Source: Smittium culicis
Lineage: Eukaryota > Kickxellomycota > Harpellomycetes > Harpellales > Legeriomycetaceae
Direction: 5' to 3'
Assembly: GCA_001970855.1 (NCBI GenBank)
Contig: LSSN01000323.1
Coordinates: 1 to 10,958, forward strand
DNA: 10,958 bases
Notes under the pieces: model-generated
The model's database searches: none
What the model was told of the DNA's origin: nothing
The model's input: the letters and a program-made list of their open reading frames with translations, nothing else
Shown here: positions 1-10,239 of the stretch, one piece after another
Layout: every line of letters begins with the position of its first letter
How positions within the stretch are numbered: position 1 is the first letter of the stretch
Made by a program: the position numbers and the translations under genes

Positions 1-694
1 ACTGAAAAATGACAAATCTATGATATCACAGTGGATGAGAAAAGTATACGGTGGAAACCAATCTAACTGGATGGGCCTGGAGCTCAAGTACCCTGAGCGG
101 CAAAAAAGTTTGCTGCACATAGCTAAAATTAGAATCGGCGCATACTGGACAGCACAGCGCATGGCCAATGCGCGCATTATTGATGGGGCGTACAAAACTG
201 AATGCCCATTCTGCAAAATGAAAACACCTGAAACTGTAGAGCATGTACTCCTGGACTGCGGACGTTGGACTGCGGTACGGTGGAACACTACAGGACCATA
301 TATTAGAGAAAAAATATCCATGCTGAGCCTGCAGTTCAGCAATCTTCCGCCTTCTTCAATCTCGCAGAGGTTAGTGGGCAAGCTCCTGGGGGAGGAGTTA
401 AAACTTAGCTCGTCGGCGATCTACCAAGGTTCCGACACTCCGGCCACCAAAATTGTGTTGGCAACAGCAAAATTTCTGGAGGCCATCTCTTTGCACCGAA
501 CATTGATTCTTGAGAGAATTAAATGCTCACCAATCCCCTTGACTCGACGCCTAACAGGTACGGGGGCCCTACAGGGCTGGAGGGGAGTTGGCTGAGCGAA
601 TTTTTTATATAATATTTTTTAAGTAGTTTTATATTTATTTTATATATGTTTTAAACTTGTTTCAATAAATTCCTTTAAAAAAAAAAAAAAAAAA
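1..694 (+). mobile_element. 3' end of a LINE-type (non-LTR) retrotransposon, copy A
   Basis: The element enters from outside the window and ends in an AT-rich 3' untranslated region of about 80 nt, an AATAAA signal at 664-669 and a run of 18 A at 677-694. An open reading frame with a Cys/His motif, followed by a short AT-rich UTR and a poly(A) tail, is the normal 3' architecture of elements that move by target-primed reverse transcription. The tail abuts the coding remnant of a related element (copy B). The 5' part, with the endonuclease and reverse transcriptase core, would lie to the left. No target-site duplication can be tested because the 5' end is missing. Confidence 0.8.
2..595 (+). 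CDS. Non-LTR retrotransposon polyprotein, C-terminal part (partial, 5' end outside window)
   Basis: The frame is open from base 2 to a TGA at 593-595, so about 197 residues of a longer protein are present; the Met at 20 need not be a start. Counting from that Met, a zinc-binding-like motif C-X2-C-X9-H-X4-C uses C62, C65, H75 and C80, preceded by a helix-rich stretch of basic and aromatic residues. This matches the layout behind the reverse transcriptase domain in many LINE proteins, where the motif helps bind template RNA or DNA (family knowledge). No stop or frameshift is seen, so this copy may be fairly young. The final ~45 residues are matched by copy B downstream, which supports a real coding frame. 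The clade (for example Tad-like or R1/Jockey-like) cannot be fixed without the catalytic domain. Confidence 0.75.
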   Translation: MKNDKSMISQWMRKVYGGNQSNWMGLELKYPERQKSLLHIAKIRIGAYWTAQRMANARIIDGAYKTECPFCKMKTPETVEHVLLDCGRWTAVRWNTTGPYIREKISMLSLQFSNLPPSSISQRLVGKLLGEELKLSSSAIYQGSDTPATKIVLATAKFLEAISLHRTLILERIKCSPIPLTRRLTGTGALQGWRGVG

Positions 695-968
695 GCCATC
701 GAACGCGAACGATCAAAATTTTGAGCTGGAAACAGCAAAATTTTTGAGCGGCATCCGCGTGCCCAGAACACTTATACTGCAAAGTATAAGCGATTCACCA
801 GCCCCCTTGAACCAATGCGCAGTGTGTATGGAGCTTCTAGAGCGGCTGAAGGGGGTCGGTTGAAAAATTATTTTTGTAATATTTTTTTTAACTCTTTAAA
901 TATTTTTTACTAGTTTTTAGTATACTTTTAAATAGTGTTTAATAATCTCTCTGAGACATAAAAAAAAA
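695..968 (+). mobile_element. 5'-truncated 3' end of a second, diverged LINE, copy B
   Basis: Directly after the poly(A) of copy A comes a coding remnant (696-863), then an AT-rich 3' UTR of about 95 nt ending in nine A at 960-968. The layout (frame, TGA, AT-rich UTR, A run) repeats that of copy A. The sequences differ a lot, so this is another subfamily and not a recent tandem duplicate. Either copy A inserted into copy B, or B was 5'-truncated when it inserted beside A. Confidence 0.65.
696..863 (+). pseudogene. LINE polyprotein C-terminal fragment (copy B)
   Basis: Reading from 696 gives 55 codons to the TGA at 861-863. The stretch beginning TAKFL and ending KGVG aligns with the end of copy A (TAKFL ... 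RGVG). I count about 20 identities in 43 aligned residues, including shared TAKFL, RTLIL and a terminal GVG, and both end at the equivalent stop codon. The upstream part, including the Cys/His motif, is absent because the fragment begins at the copy A poly(A) junction. The reading frame itself is intact over what remains. It has no start of its own and is a fossil. Confidence 0.65.
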
Positions 969-1437
969 CTCCCCTATTTAAAATCTTTGCATTCATTTTA
1001 TAAATCTTACTGAAAAATATTCCAAATAAAATGGTATATTCGAGATATAACTTTATCTAATCCATGTTAGGAAGCAAAAAAACTTGTAAAAAAATCTCTC
1101 ATCAAAAGAATCTTATGTATACGCTATTAATGTATCTCTAGATTATATGACTTTTGTATATATCCTTATGCAGCTTTTATTTGGAAGCATTAAAAGGTGT
1201 ATAATAAAGATAATCGAAGCAGGGTCTGATATAAAGATCCATATTTATTGGGTATAATTAAAGGAATTGTATCCGAAGCTATGTTCATATAATTTAAAGC
1301 TACTTGTGATATTATATACACAAGACATAATGGCTATAATTGAAATTCCGCATACTTAATATTAGATAGCCTATAACTTGAAGCGAGTATTATGTATAAA
1401 ACACAAATTTATGATCTCATAAGAGTGAAATATCTTG
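969..1437. other. AT-rich stretch without recognisable gene
   Basis: I see no usable reading frame, tRNA-like fold or repeat here on either strand. Composition is AT-rich with short A runs, as in the rest of the non-genic part of the window. Confidence 0.5.
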
Positions 1438-1960
1438 CCGTGGTTTATGGGCTTAAGTAGTGTACTTTTCTAAGTACACTATACTAAAACTTCACACATG
1501 GTTGCACTATCCTTGGTCGGGGATAGTGAAAGCAACGCCCAGCGATTCGAATGACAGCGATTCCAGAGGAGGACCATCTAAAAACAGGATGAACCGATTC
1601 GTTTAGCACAGTCTGAGACATTATCTGTGCACAAGTCCAGCGTTCGACAGCATTACGGAACTCAGCCGTTTAGCAGCTTATTGCAGGAGAGCCAGGTAGA
1701 TCATTCCCACGTTTGGGTATGAGCCTATTTTTTATTAAACCTGTTAGATGTAGGCTCTGACTAAAAGCTCAATGATCTCAACGAATTCAATTTTGTTGGA
1801 ACGAGAATAATTCCATGACTGCTTGTAATTTTATTAATCCAGAGTACTTGAAGCAATGCCTGGGTGGATATTTCGGTTGGTAGATTGATCCCATTTCCAT
1901 TTAGGTACGCAGCCGGTAGATCAGCAGAGGAATTTATTAGTATTAGAATATTATTTTTTT
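1438..1960 (+). ncRNA. Candidate structured non-coding RNA or old element (unassigned G+C-richer island)
   Basis: This island stands out by its higher G+C against its flanks. It carries several well-formed inverted repeats. One is a perfect 10-bp hairpin with a 4-nt loop (1458-1467 with 1472-1481). Another pairs 1505-1512 with 1521-1528, closed by an outer stem of 1501-1504 with 1533-1536. A 6-bp hairpin lies at 1606-1630. A branched domain has an 8-bp outer helix (1698-1705 with 1771-1778) enclosing a CCCA/TGGG hairpin (1706-1717) and a 7-bp hairpin (1721-1727 with 1751-1757). A 5-bp hairpin lies at 1797-1815. A run of seven T at 1954-1960 could end a Pol III transcript. I looked for conserved elements of U1-U6, U3, SRP, RNase P/MRP and tRNA and found no convincing match. 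The strand is uncertain. The minus strand also has a 66-codon open stretch (1761-1958) without a start, so a decayed element is the main alternative. Confidence 0.35.
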
Positions 1961-3878
<1,918 letters not shown>

Positions 3879-3884
3879 TTTATT
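3879..3884 (-). terminator. AATAAA polyadenylation signal for sec8
   Basis: Read on the minus strand this hexamer is AATAAA, about 34 nt after the sec8 stop codon. The spacing suits a short fungal 3' UTR. The cleavage site itself cannot be placed. Confidence 0.5.
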
Positions 3885-3917
3885 AAATGGTTGAGGTTAT
3901 ATAGAAAATAGAATAAT

Positions 3918-6900
3918 TTATCTGCTGACTAATAGTGTCAATTTAGAAATAAATTCCTTATATTCAGCAGATTTGGATATGTTTGCGACAATACTGGGCC
4001 CAGATCCAGAGCCGTGTTGCTTTGCAGCATAAGCAAAGTCGAAAATCTGTTTGTACTCATTAAATTTGTAAATGACACCATTCTCAGAAATGTGCTTTAA
4101 GATAAAGCCTGAATCTTGCGACTTAGTTTCACTTTCAAAAAGCGAGTAGTAAGTTTTTGCAATATCAAGCCCATTTTCTAAAGTAAGAGATATGTTGGTC
4201 AAGTTTTGTTGCAAGCAAACAATGTTTTTATACATTTTTTGGCATCCGACATAATCGAATGATCTTATATGCTTGCTGTTAGCTACCAGATAATTTGCCA
4301 TGAAATAGGAAATCCCATTGAATAGGATACCAAGCTCATAATCAAAAAAGTAAAGTGACATTTTTTCGTACAACAAAGTCAAGTCTGAATTTAGCGCCAA
4401 AATATATTGGTCTGGCATAGTGGCTGCAATTATATCGTCCATGTTATCGGAAGGATTAATTCCCAATTCGATCGAGTTGTAGCTACTTTCTCTTGTTGCT
4501 AGATCCAAATAATAAATTATATGCGCAATTATTTCGACTCGTAAAAGAACTAAGCACTCTTTAGATAGCGCGCTATAGTAGCTAAGGGAAGAAATTATTT
4601 TCTTTGAGCTGAATGAGCTACTTGATTTATACCCTTTTCCAGGCAAATCTAAGTCCTTAATATCCATAATTTTATTGTATACGTAATTAAGGCTTTGTCT
4701 GAGTTGCGCCAAGAACACCAATTTTTTAGGATCAAAGATCATTTCGTTATAGAATAGCGATCTCTCTTGTTTGAGGGAGTCAATAACCAAGATTTCCTTC
4801 TTTACGCTTTCGTGCAATTCAGATAAGTCACCATCTTCATTGATATTTGATGATTTTTCTGTAAACTGGTTTAGCTTTTCTGTCATTATATTGATAAGGG
4901 ATTGGTTTTTGGACCATTCAGCGCTGGTTTTCTTTTTGCCCTCAGACGAGCTAACTGCGTCATGGAAACGAGTCAGACTTCTTTCATAGTACTTTTCAGC
5001 AATACCAACCAAGACTTTCCACTTGTCCCCATTTACACCTAAAATCGAATTTTTATGTAGTGATTCATAGCTTTTAATCAGCGGAGCTAATGCTGCAGCA
5101 CTTCGGAAAACAGGTCTTTCAATTTCATTTCCATAATTGTATAATGGTTGGAATGAATCAGAAGCTGACAAAGACTTGTAGAACATGTTTGTTATTTGCA
5201 ATTCAGCTTCTGGCATAAAAACTTGACGGTAGAATCTTTGCAAGAAACCAATAGGATCGCTTTTTTCAGGTGTTGGATTGTATTCATCTGTCGATTCATT
5301 AATTGTTCTGAAAAAATAGAATAAGTTTAAATAATAAATGTCACAAAGTAAATTAAGCATTAAAAATTTGAAACGAAGTACGAAAAAATATTAAAAAGAG
5401 AAAGTTTATAAGCAATTAAAAATAAAAATAAAAGTGAAGGATACCTTTTTAGGCTGATGTTAACGCGCTTTACAAATTGACTTGCAGATAAAAATAATAG
5501 AGGAGCGTGCTCGATATCAGGCGACACCAATGTTCTGTGCCTTTGAGCAAGTCCATCGTTGGCATAGTGGTCAACGGCAACAGCTTCTTCAACTCCTGCA
5601 GTATCCATTACACTTGATTTTCCAAGAGATAATGCTTCAAAGCGATCAAGGACGTCTCTGTATAAAAGCTTTGATTGGTTCCTGTTGTGGTCATTTTCTC
5701 TCATAACAAATAAAGTCTATTTCGTCATGTTTTTATATTTAAACGTAGAAAAATTGTATTATTTGTCATTTGAAAAGTTAAAATTAATGAAAATATTTAA
5801 AAAAAAAAAACTTGCCTTTTTTATGCTGACACTATTATTAATTACACGAGTTTGTTCTAAAACATCAGTTTTATCTTTATCGGTTGGGATGAGGTAATAA
5901 GATAATACCATTAAAATCTACAGAATATTTAAAAAATTCACAGTGAATTTCAAAATTCAAACCTGAAAGCTATAAATTTTAAAAGCGTTAAAATTTATAT
6001 ACCTCCTGCTCCATAGCAAGCCATAACGAATCGATTTTGTAGTTTTTGATTTTTTTTTGGCTCATATCTATGTAATTTATAAAATTAAAGATCGTTGTAA
6101 ATATAAAAAAAAAACTAGTTAGAAATAATATATATGATAGTAAATATACCTCTAGACATTCTAGAGCTAACAGAGTATCTTTCTCTCTGAAAGGGATATT
6201 ATATATTAATAATTAGAGCAAAAATTTAGTAGATATTAAGTGCTATTTAAATAAAAAAGATTGTATAGAATAAAAAAATAGAGAATAATGGAACCTTATT
6301 TAAATTTCTGACAAAGTCGATTAAGTATTCGTGGTAATCAATAACTGCTTCGAATCTGGAGAAGAGGGTTCTTATAAAGTCTTGTAGGATAACTTTATCC
6401 TGGATTTTTGATTTTGTTCTAGCATCAGAAATCGTTCCAACAATGGACAGCTCTGATAGCTTTCCTCTAATAGAAAAAGAAAAAAGAAATTGTTAGTTTT
6501 TTATTACTAAAAAACTGAACTAAAAAAAGGGGAGGTAGGGGTGAATAGAAAAAGAGGGATTTATACCTGTCCTCAACTTCTGTGATAACAGAGTCAACAA
6601 CGCGCGAGAGTTCCCATTTTACACGATTGTTGATAGCCTTTTCAATGCCAAGTAGTCAATAAATAGAAGTGGTTAGGAAAATATGTGAGAAAAAAATAAC
6701 ATAAAAAACAAAGCCAAAAATATAATATTCAAGACAAAGGGTGACAATAAAAAAAAGAAGTTACATCAACAGCGTCACTGGCTTTATCTAATATTAGTAG
6801 ACTTTCGATGATTAACTCGATATATCCAAAAGAGTCGGTTTCGGGGTTATCGGACGTTTCCCACTTTGTTTCTAAAGAAGATATTAAATAAAAAATTAAA

Positions 6901-8557
6901 GTTATCAAGTAAAGATATTTTTCTATAAAAAAAGTGGTTAGTAAAATAAAGTACCAGAGTTTAAGTAAGAGAATGAGCCGCCTCTTTCTTTTTTGCTTAA
7001 TTTATCTTTTTTCTTTCTAAAAAATAAGTCAAAATATATAAATGAAAAAATGAAAAAATATGGGTATTAAGAAAATTGGTCGAGGCAATAATAATGTAGT
7101 AAAAAAAAAAAAAATCAAAAAACCTTGATGATGTATTTGGGTCAGTGTTAAAGTCATCCTTTGAATCATCATCAAAGATAAGACCTTTTTCGCAGTAAGG
7201 GCTCTTAAGGTATAAGTGGTTATGAAGTTCTTCGATCATAACTTGGGTAATATTCTTTTAGCAGATAATAAAGGTGTATAAAATTGATTAAATTAAAAAA
7301 AGATAATAAAATTGTAAAGAGATAACAAATACAGAAATTTAAAATAAAAAAAAAAGGTCATTGAATGAATTTACTTCTTTTTCTCTTTCTAACTGTTGCC
7401 TTAGGCCAGCAAGAGCTTCGATGGGGCGTAATTCAGGATCGAAAAGAAACTGCATTGCTTGAACAATTTGACTGACAGCAGTTAAGAACTTTTTCTTTTC
7501 GATATTTAAAGCGACTTCAGATGGAAGTTTATTGATTTCTTCTCTATAATAGTAGAAAATTAAAATAAGATAGATGTTAAGCAGAATTATAGGTTTATAT
7601 ATTATTTTCTTGGTAGAGAGGAGCTAGAGATGGGGGCTTTTCAGGAAATAATTTATTAAGTAACAGGTAGATTTTTTTTGTGAAAAAAAAAAAGTATTAC
7701 ATTCTATTAAGGAGGAGAACAATTTCAGAGAGCTGTTTGCTTTTCATGTATAATTGATCTAGACCGTCTCTTTTTTCGGTTAGCATTTTCTTTGCCTTGA
7801 TCAAGTTATTTTTAGTTGAATTTACAGAGTTTGAAGCAGCTAATTGAAGGGGTTGCGATGGTGGTGGATTATAAGCAAATTATTAGTTAAATTATGAAGA
7901 ATAAAGGCGTGAGTAATAAATAGTGAGAATTGAAAAGAAATAGAGTAAGGCGAATTAAAAATAGTAGGAAGAGCTAGAATGAATAGACTCTGGAGAAAGT
8001 TTATAAAGGGAATGGTATTAAAATTACATGAAATTTTTTCGTAGAGGCCGCTGAAGGTCAAAATTGAGTTATTAAAGCCGCCGTAGTATTCTAAAAGTAT
8101 ATATATATAATTAGTAATAAATCAAAAAGTATATTAAATGAGGAGAGGGTACCATCAGCTATGCCTTCGAGGGTTGCGTTGAGTTTGTTGTGGTATTGCT
8201 TAAAATCCTCGTGCCTTTTGCCGAGGGAGCTCGAATCGAGCATTTGTAGAGAAACGGTAACGGGATTGAACTGATTGAAAGAAAATAAAAATAAAAGTTA
8301 AGAGGAAGGGAAAAGTATAATATTTGCATTTGAGAAGAGATAAATGAGACAATAAGAGGAAGAAAAAATTACAGATTCAGATTTGATTATTCTCCATTTA
8401 TAATCGATTTTGTCAAGCTCATCTATATAAATGCAGTAGATAAAATGGGTTTTAGCGATGGTGGGGAAAGTGAATTAACTGAGGGAAATAGAAGTGAAAG
8501 ATGAGTACTTTCAGCGCGCTGTATGACGTCGTTTTTTCGTCTGCTATCACTTTCCAT
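3918..8557 (-). CDS. SEC8: Exocyst complex subunit Sec8 (EXOC4), 16 exons, 998 aa
   Basis: Sec8 is a rod-like subunit of the octameric exocyst, which tethers secretory vesicles to the plasma membrane before SNARE fusion. Exons (minus strand, 5' to 3'): 8557-8509, 8422-8373, 8270-8153, 8090-8028, 7839-7701, 7543-7375, 7254-7124, 7016-6955, 6871-6765, 6637-6567, 6466-6295, 6186-6150, 6067-6003, 5917-5816, 5716-5445, 5307-3918. They total 2997 nt with every junction in phase. An in-frame TAA lies 12 nt before the ATG, fixing the start. Residues ~40-115 carry the fungal-type Sec8 N-terminal signature (LDSSSLGK, EYYGGFNNSI). Residues ~201-214 (VMIEELHNHLYLKS) match the human LIDELHRHLYIKS block without a gap. 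Residues ~900-910 (CLQQNLTNISL) match the conserved C-terminal block. Length is close to human EXOC4 (974 aa). A Lys/Ser/Asp-rich insert sits near residues 225-265. No membrane segment or signal peptide is seen. Weakest points are the borders of the 37-nt exon and the GC donor. Confidence 0.93.
5717..5815 (-). other. GC-AG intron of sec8 (intron 14)
   Basis: The preceding exon ends ...AAAAAAG and the intron starts GCAAGT, the consensus of the minor GC-AG class. It ends in TAG just before the codons for TLFV. Both flanking exons are phase 0 here and read through into clear Sec8-like sequence. No GT donor in the neighbourhood keeps the frame. Confidence 0.75.
6150..6186 (-). other. 37-nt micro-exon of sec8 (exon 12)
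   Basis: The exon is bounded by TTTCAG and GTATAT. Entering in phase 0 it gives RERYSVSSRMSR plus one base, which joins AT of the next exon to make Asp. Two other in-exon AG acceptors give a stop codon or break the phase with exon 13, so this is the only consistent reading I found. It falls in a region where Sec8 proteins vary. Confidence 0.65.
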
Positions 8558-8570
8558 GATATTATTTTAG

Positions 8571-8610
8571 GGTGAAAGTGGGTGATGGTGGAGGGTGGGT
8601 AGGGTGAAGG
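8571..8610 (-). promoter_or_regulatory. C-rich leader/promoter tract of sec8 (G-rich on + strand)
   Basis: On the + strand, G triplets at 8580-8582, 8593-8595, 8597-8599 and 8602-8604 are separated by 10, 1 and 2 nt, fitting a G-quadruplex pattern. The tract lies about 23-47 nt before the sec8 ATG, so the coding strand is C-rich there. Pyrimidine-rich tracts near fungal transcription starts are common; a regulatory role is inferred only. A TATAAAG-like word lies further up at 8690-8697 on the minus strand. Confidence 0.3.
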
Positions 8611-9277
8611 TATGTGCGTTGACCGGGAGTCGAAGTTGCGGTAGAAAGTTTAAATATTTGCTTTTTGAATTAGAGTGGGGAATGAGGGGCTTTATAGGGA
8701 TATTGAGGCTGCTTAAAAATAAGGAATGAAAGAATATTAAAGTATTGTAGAATATTTTTGAGAGTGTTGAAGAGTTGAATTGATTTTAAGAGAAGTGAAT
8801 AGTATTAAAGATTTATAGTAAGCATAAAAATATATAATTGTTTGCTGAATTTTAAAAATTCCAATAAAAATAAGAAAATCATTTTGACACCAATAGCGTA
8901 TAAGTAATAAAAAGCTATTTTCGATTACGCCAATAGAATACTAGGAAGAGAAATGTGGGTAAATTAAGCGAATGAAATCAGGCGCATGAAAGCCTAGAGT
9001 GTATTTTAAGAAAATTGAAATAACATTTGAATACTTTTGAAAATAAAATGGAAATGATTCGAGCAAATTAAAGTATAGATACAAAACATAGTGAATTTTC
9101 AAAGAACTATCATTTTATATCATATTCCTAACTTTTTTTTTATGATATATTAAAGATTAAAAAAATTAGTATTTAAAACTGGGCATAAAAAGTGAACAGG
9201 TATTAGTAAATGATGTCAAGACAATTATTTGAATTCATATGTAAGAATTAAATGGGTGGGGGGGAAGCAATTAAGAG
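8611..9277. other. Intergenic DNA between the methyltransferase gene and sec8
   Basis: This spacer must hold the sec8 promoter and the 3' flank of the upstream gene. It is AT-rich and purine-biased on the + strand. No coding frame, tRNA or clear repeat is visible. A seven-G run preceded by GGGT lies near 9254-9264. Confidence 0.45.
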
Positions 9278-9283
9278 TTTATT
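9278..9283 (-). terminator. AATAAA polyadenylation signal for the methyltransferase gene
   Basis: Read on the minus strand this is AATAAA, about 31 nt after the stop codon. The distance is nearly the same as for sec8. Confidence 0.5.
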
Positions 9284-9314
9284 TAAAAAAGCTGTATAAG
9301 AAAGGTGGTGGGAG

Positions 9315-10075
9315 TTAGTCTTTTTTAGGGGATTTTTTGGTAGCGTTTGAGTAAATCATGTTTGTAAATTGGAATTCGTACTTGGAGGCGATCATGTAGC
9401 AAACAGCGACCCAAGAGGTGAGGAGGAGGCCTACAGGGGAGCGGTAGTAGATGGCGACGCCTAAAAAGTTCAATGTTGAGCCTAGATACATGGGGTGCTC
9501 GACTAAGTTGAAGGGGAAAGAGACGACACGCTCGGACATAAGAATTCCAAAATAGTCGCCGAGGTAAGTTCCGGTGAAACCTAATGCGTATGTTGAAGAG
9601 ATTACGAGAATGTTACCGACACCGAGCAGGAGCAGTGCAATTATGCTGGAGAGGGAGAAGTATGAGGCGTTTGCGGGTAAGGAACTGTGTTGAGCGACGG
9701 CGATTTTGAAAAGATAATCGCGGAGGAAACCGAGCAAGATTATTGTTGCGCCTAGGACATAGCAGCCCTGTTTAGCGCCGCCGAAAAGCTTTGTGAGTTT
9801 CGAAGTGTTGTATTCTATTAACAGATAAAAAGTATTTCAGTTAGAAAATATGGGTATGACTACTATTAGGGGAATTTGAAAAATAAAGTAGCGAAAATAT
9901 AGAGGCAAAAGAATTTATGTTGAATTGAGATGCGAAATAGGGAGAGGGGAAGGTGTAAGAGCTTGTAATAGTATGAGAATGTCTAACCTAGCCTGGCAAC
10001 AAGGTTCCAGAATAGCGGGTTGAAGGCTATACTAGCAGCGGATATCAGCACAGAGTTGGAGAGAATAGCAGCCAT
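9315..10075 (-). CDS. OPI3: Phosphatidylethanolamine/phospholipid N-methyltransferase (Opi3/PEMT type), 2 exons, 195 aa
   Basis: The enzyme moves methyl groups from S-adenosylmethionine to phosphatidylethanolamine or its mono- and dimethyl forms to make phosphatidylcholine, in the endoplasmic reticulum membrane. Exon 1 is 10075-9988, the intron 9987-9815 (GTTAGA...AATAG, phase 1), and exon 2 is 9814-9315; together 588 nt. The junction rebuilds FNPLFWNLVARLEYN, the conserved N-terminal block of this family. Residues 94-96 (GVG) correspond to the GXG SAM-binding motif of human PEMT. Residues 107-121 (LGFTGTYLGDYFGIL) and 137-143 (PMYLGST) are family hallmarks. Four hydrophobic segments fit the usual topology (~8-25, 47-60, 84-105, 146-172). 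Length is close to human PEMT (199 aa) and yeast Opi3 (206 aa). The C-terminal Glu pair that binds SAM in human PEMT reads E176-F177 here. The start has a good ACAAAAATGG context. Whether it does all three methylations or, like yeast Opi3, mainly the last two cannot be told. Confidence 0.93.
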
Positions 10076-10237
10076 TTTTGTGGGTTTCGAGAAAAAAAAA
10101 TTAAAAAAAAAAAAGGAGAAAGCTTTCTAGTATATATTTTAATATCTGAAGCAAAGAAAAGAATCAAAGATGAAAATTAAATAAGGGCGGAATATGTTTA
10201 TATGATTTTCAGCTGTATCTAAAAATATATTTAGCCA
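10076..10237 (-). promoter_or_regulatory. Leader/promoter region of the methyltransferase gene
   Basis: Just before the ATG the coding strand has T runs of 9-12 bases, and a TATATA-like word lies near 10130-10137. T-rich tracts at this place resemble fungal nucleosome-poor promoters. The exact transcription start is not visible. Confidence 0.35.
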
Positions 10238-10239
10238 CA

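Noticed and set aside
26..244. Minus-strand open frame of 72 codons opposite the LINE coding region
   Set aside because: It is a shadow of the LINE frame, which has a Cys/His motif and a related copy downstream.
1560..1600. RNase P-like word AGAGGAGGACC
   Set aside because: The match to the conserved P4 element is weak, and the partner CR-V element was not found downstream.
1540..1650. tRNA-like B-box words (GATTCGAATG, GTTCGACAGC) and an A-box-like GGGCTTAAGTAG
   Set aside because: No cloverleaf fold or matching A/B-box pair with proper bases could be drawn.
4771..4989. Plus-strand open frame inside the last sec8 exon
   Set aside because: It overlaps well-supported Sec8 coding sequence on the other strand.
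5482..5897. Two plus-strand open frames over sec8 exons 14-15
   Set aside because: They are antisense to exons that splice in phase into Sec8-like sequence.
6062..6114. Longer sec8 exon 13 reaching upstream to another AG
   Set aside because: The frame is open further up, but the other acceptors do not fit the phase of exon 12; only the AG before 6067 does.
6638..6650. Extra residues GIEK at the head of sec8 exon 10
   Set aside because: No AG lies upstream of them, and starting at 6637 aligns with human EXOC4 without a gap.
7840..8061. 73-codon minus-strand open frame covering sec8 exon 4 and intron 4
   Set aside because: Only 8028-8090 belongs to the gene; the rest is intron read-through (GTAATT donor at 8027).
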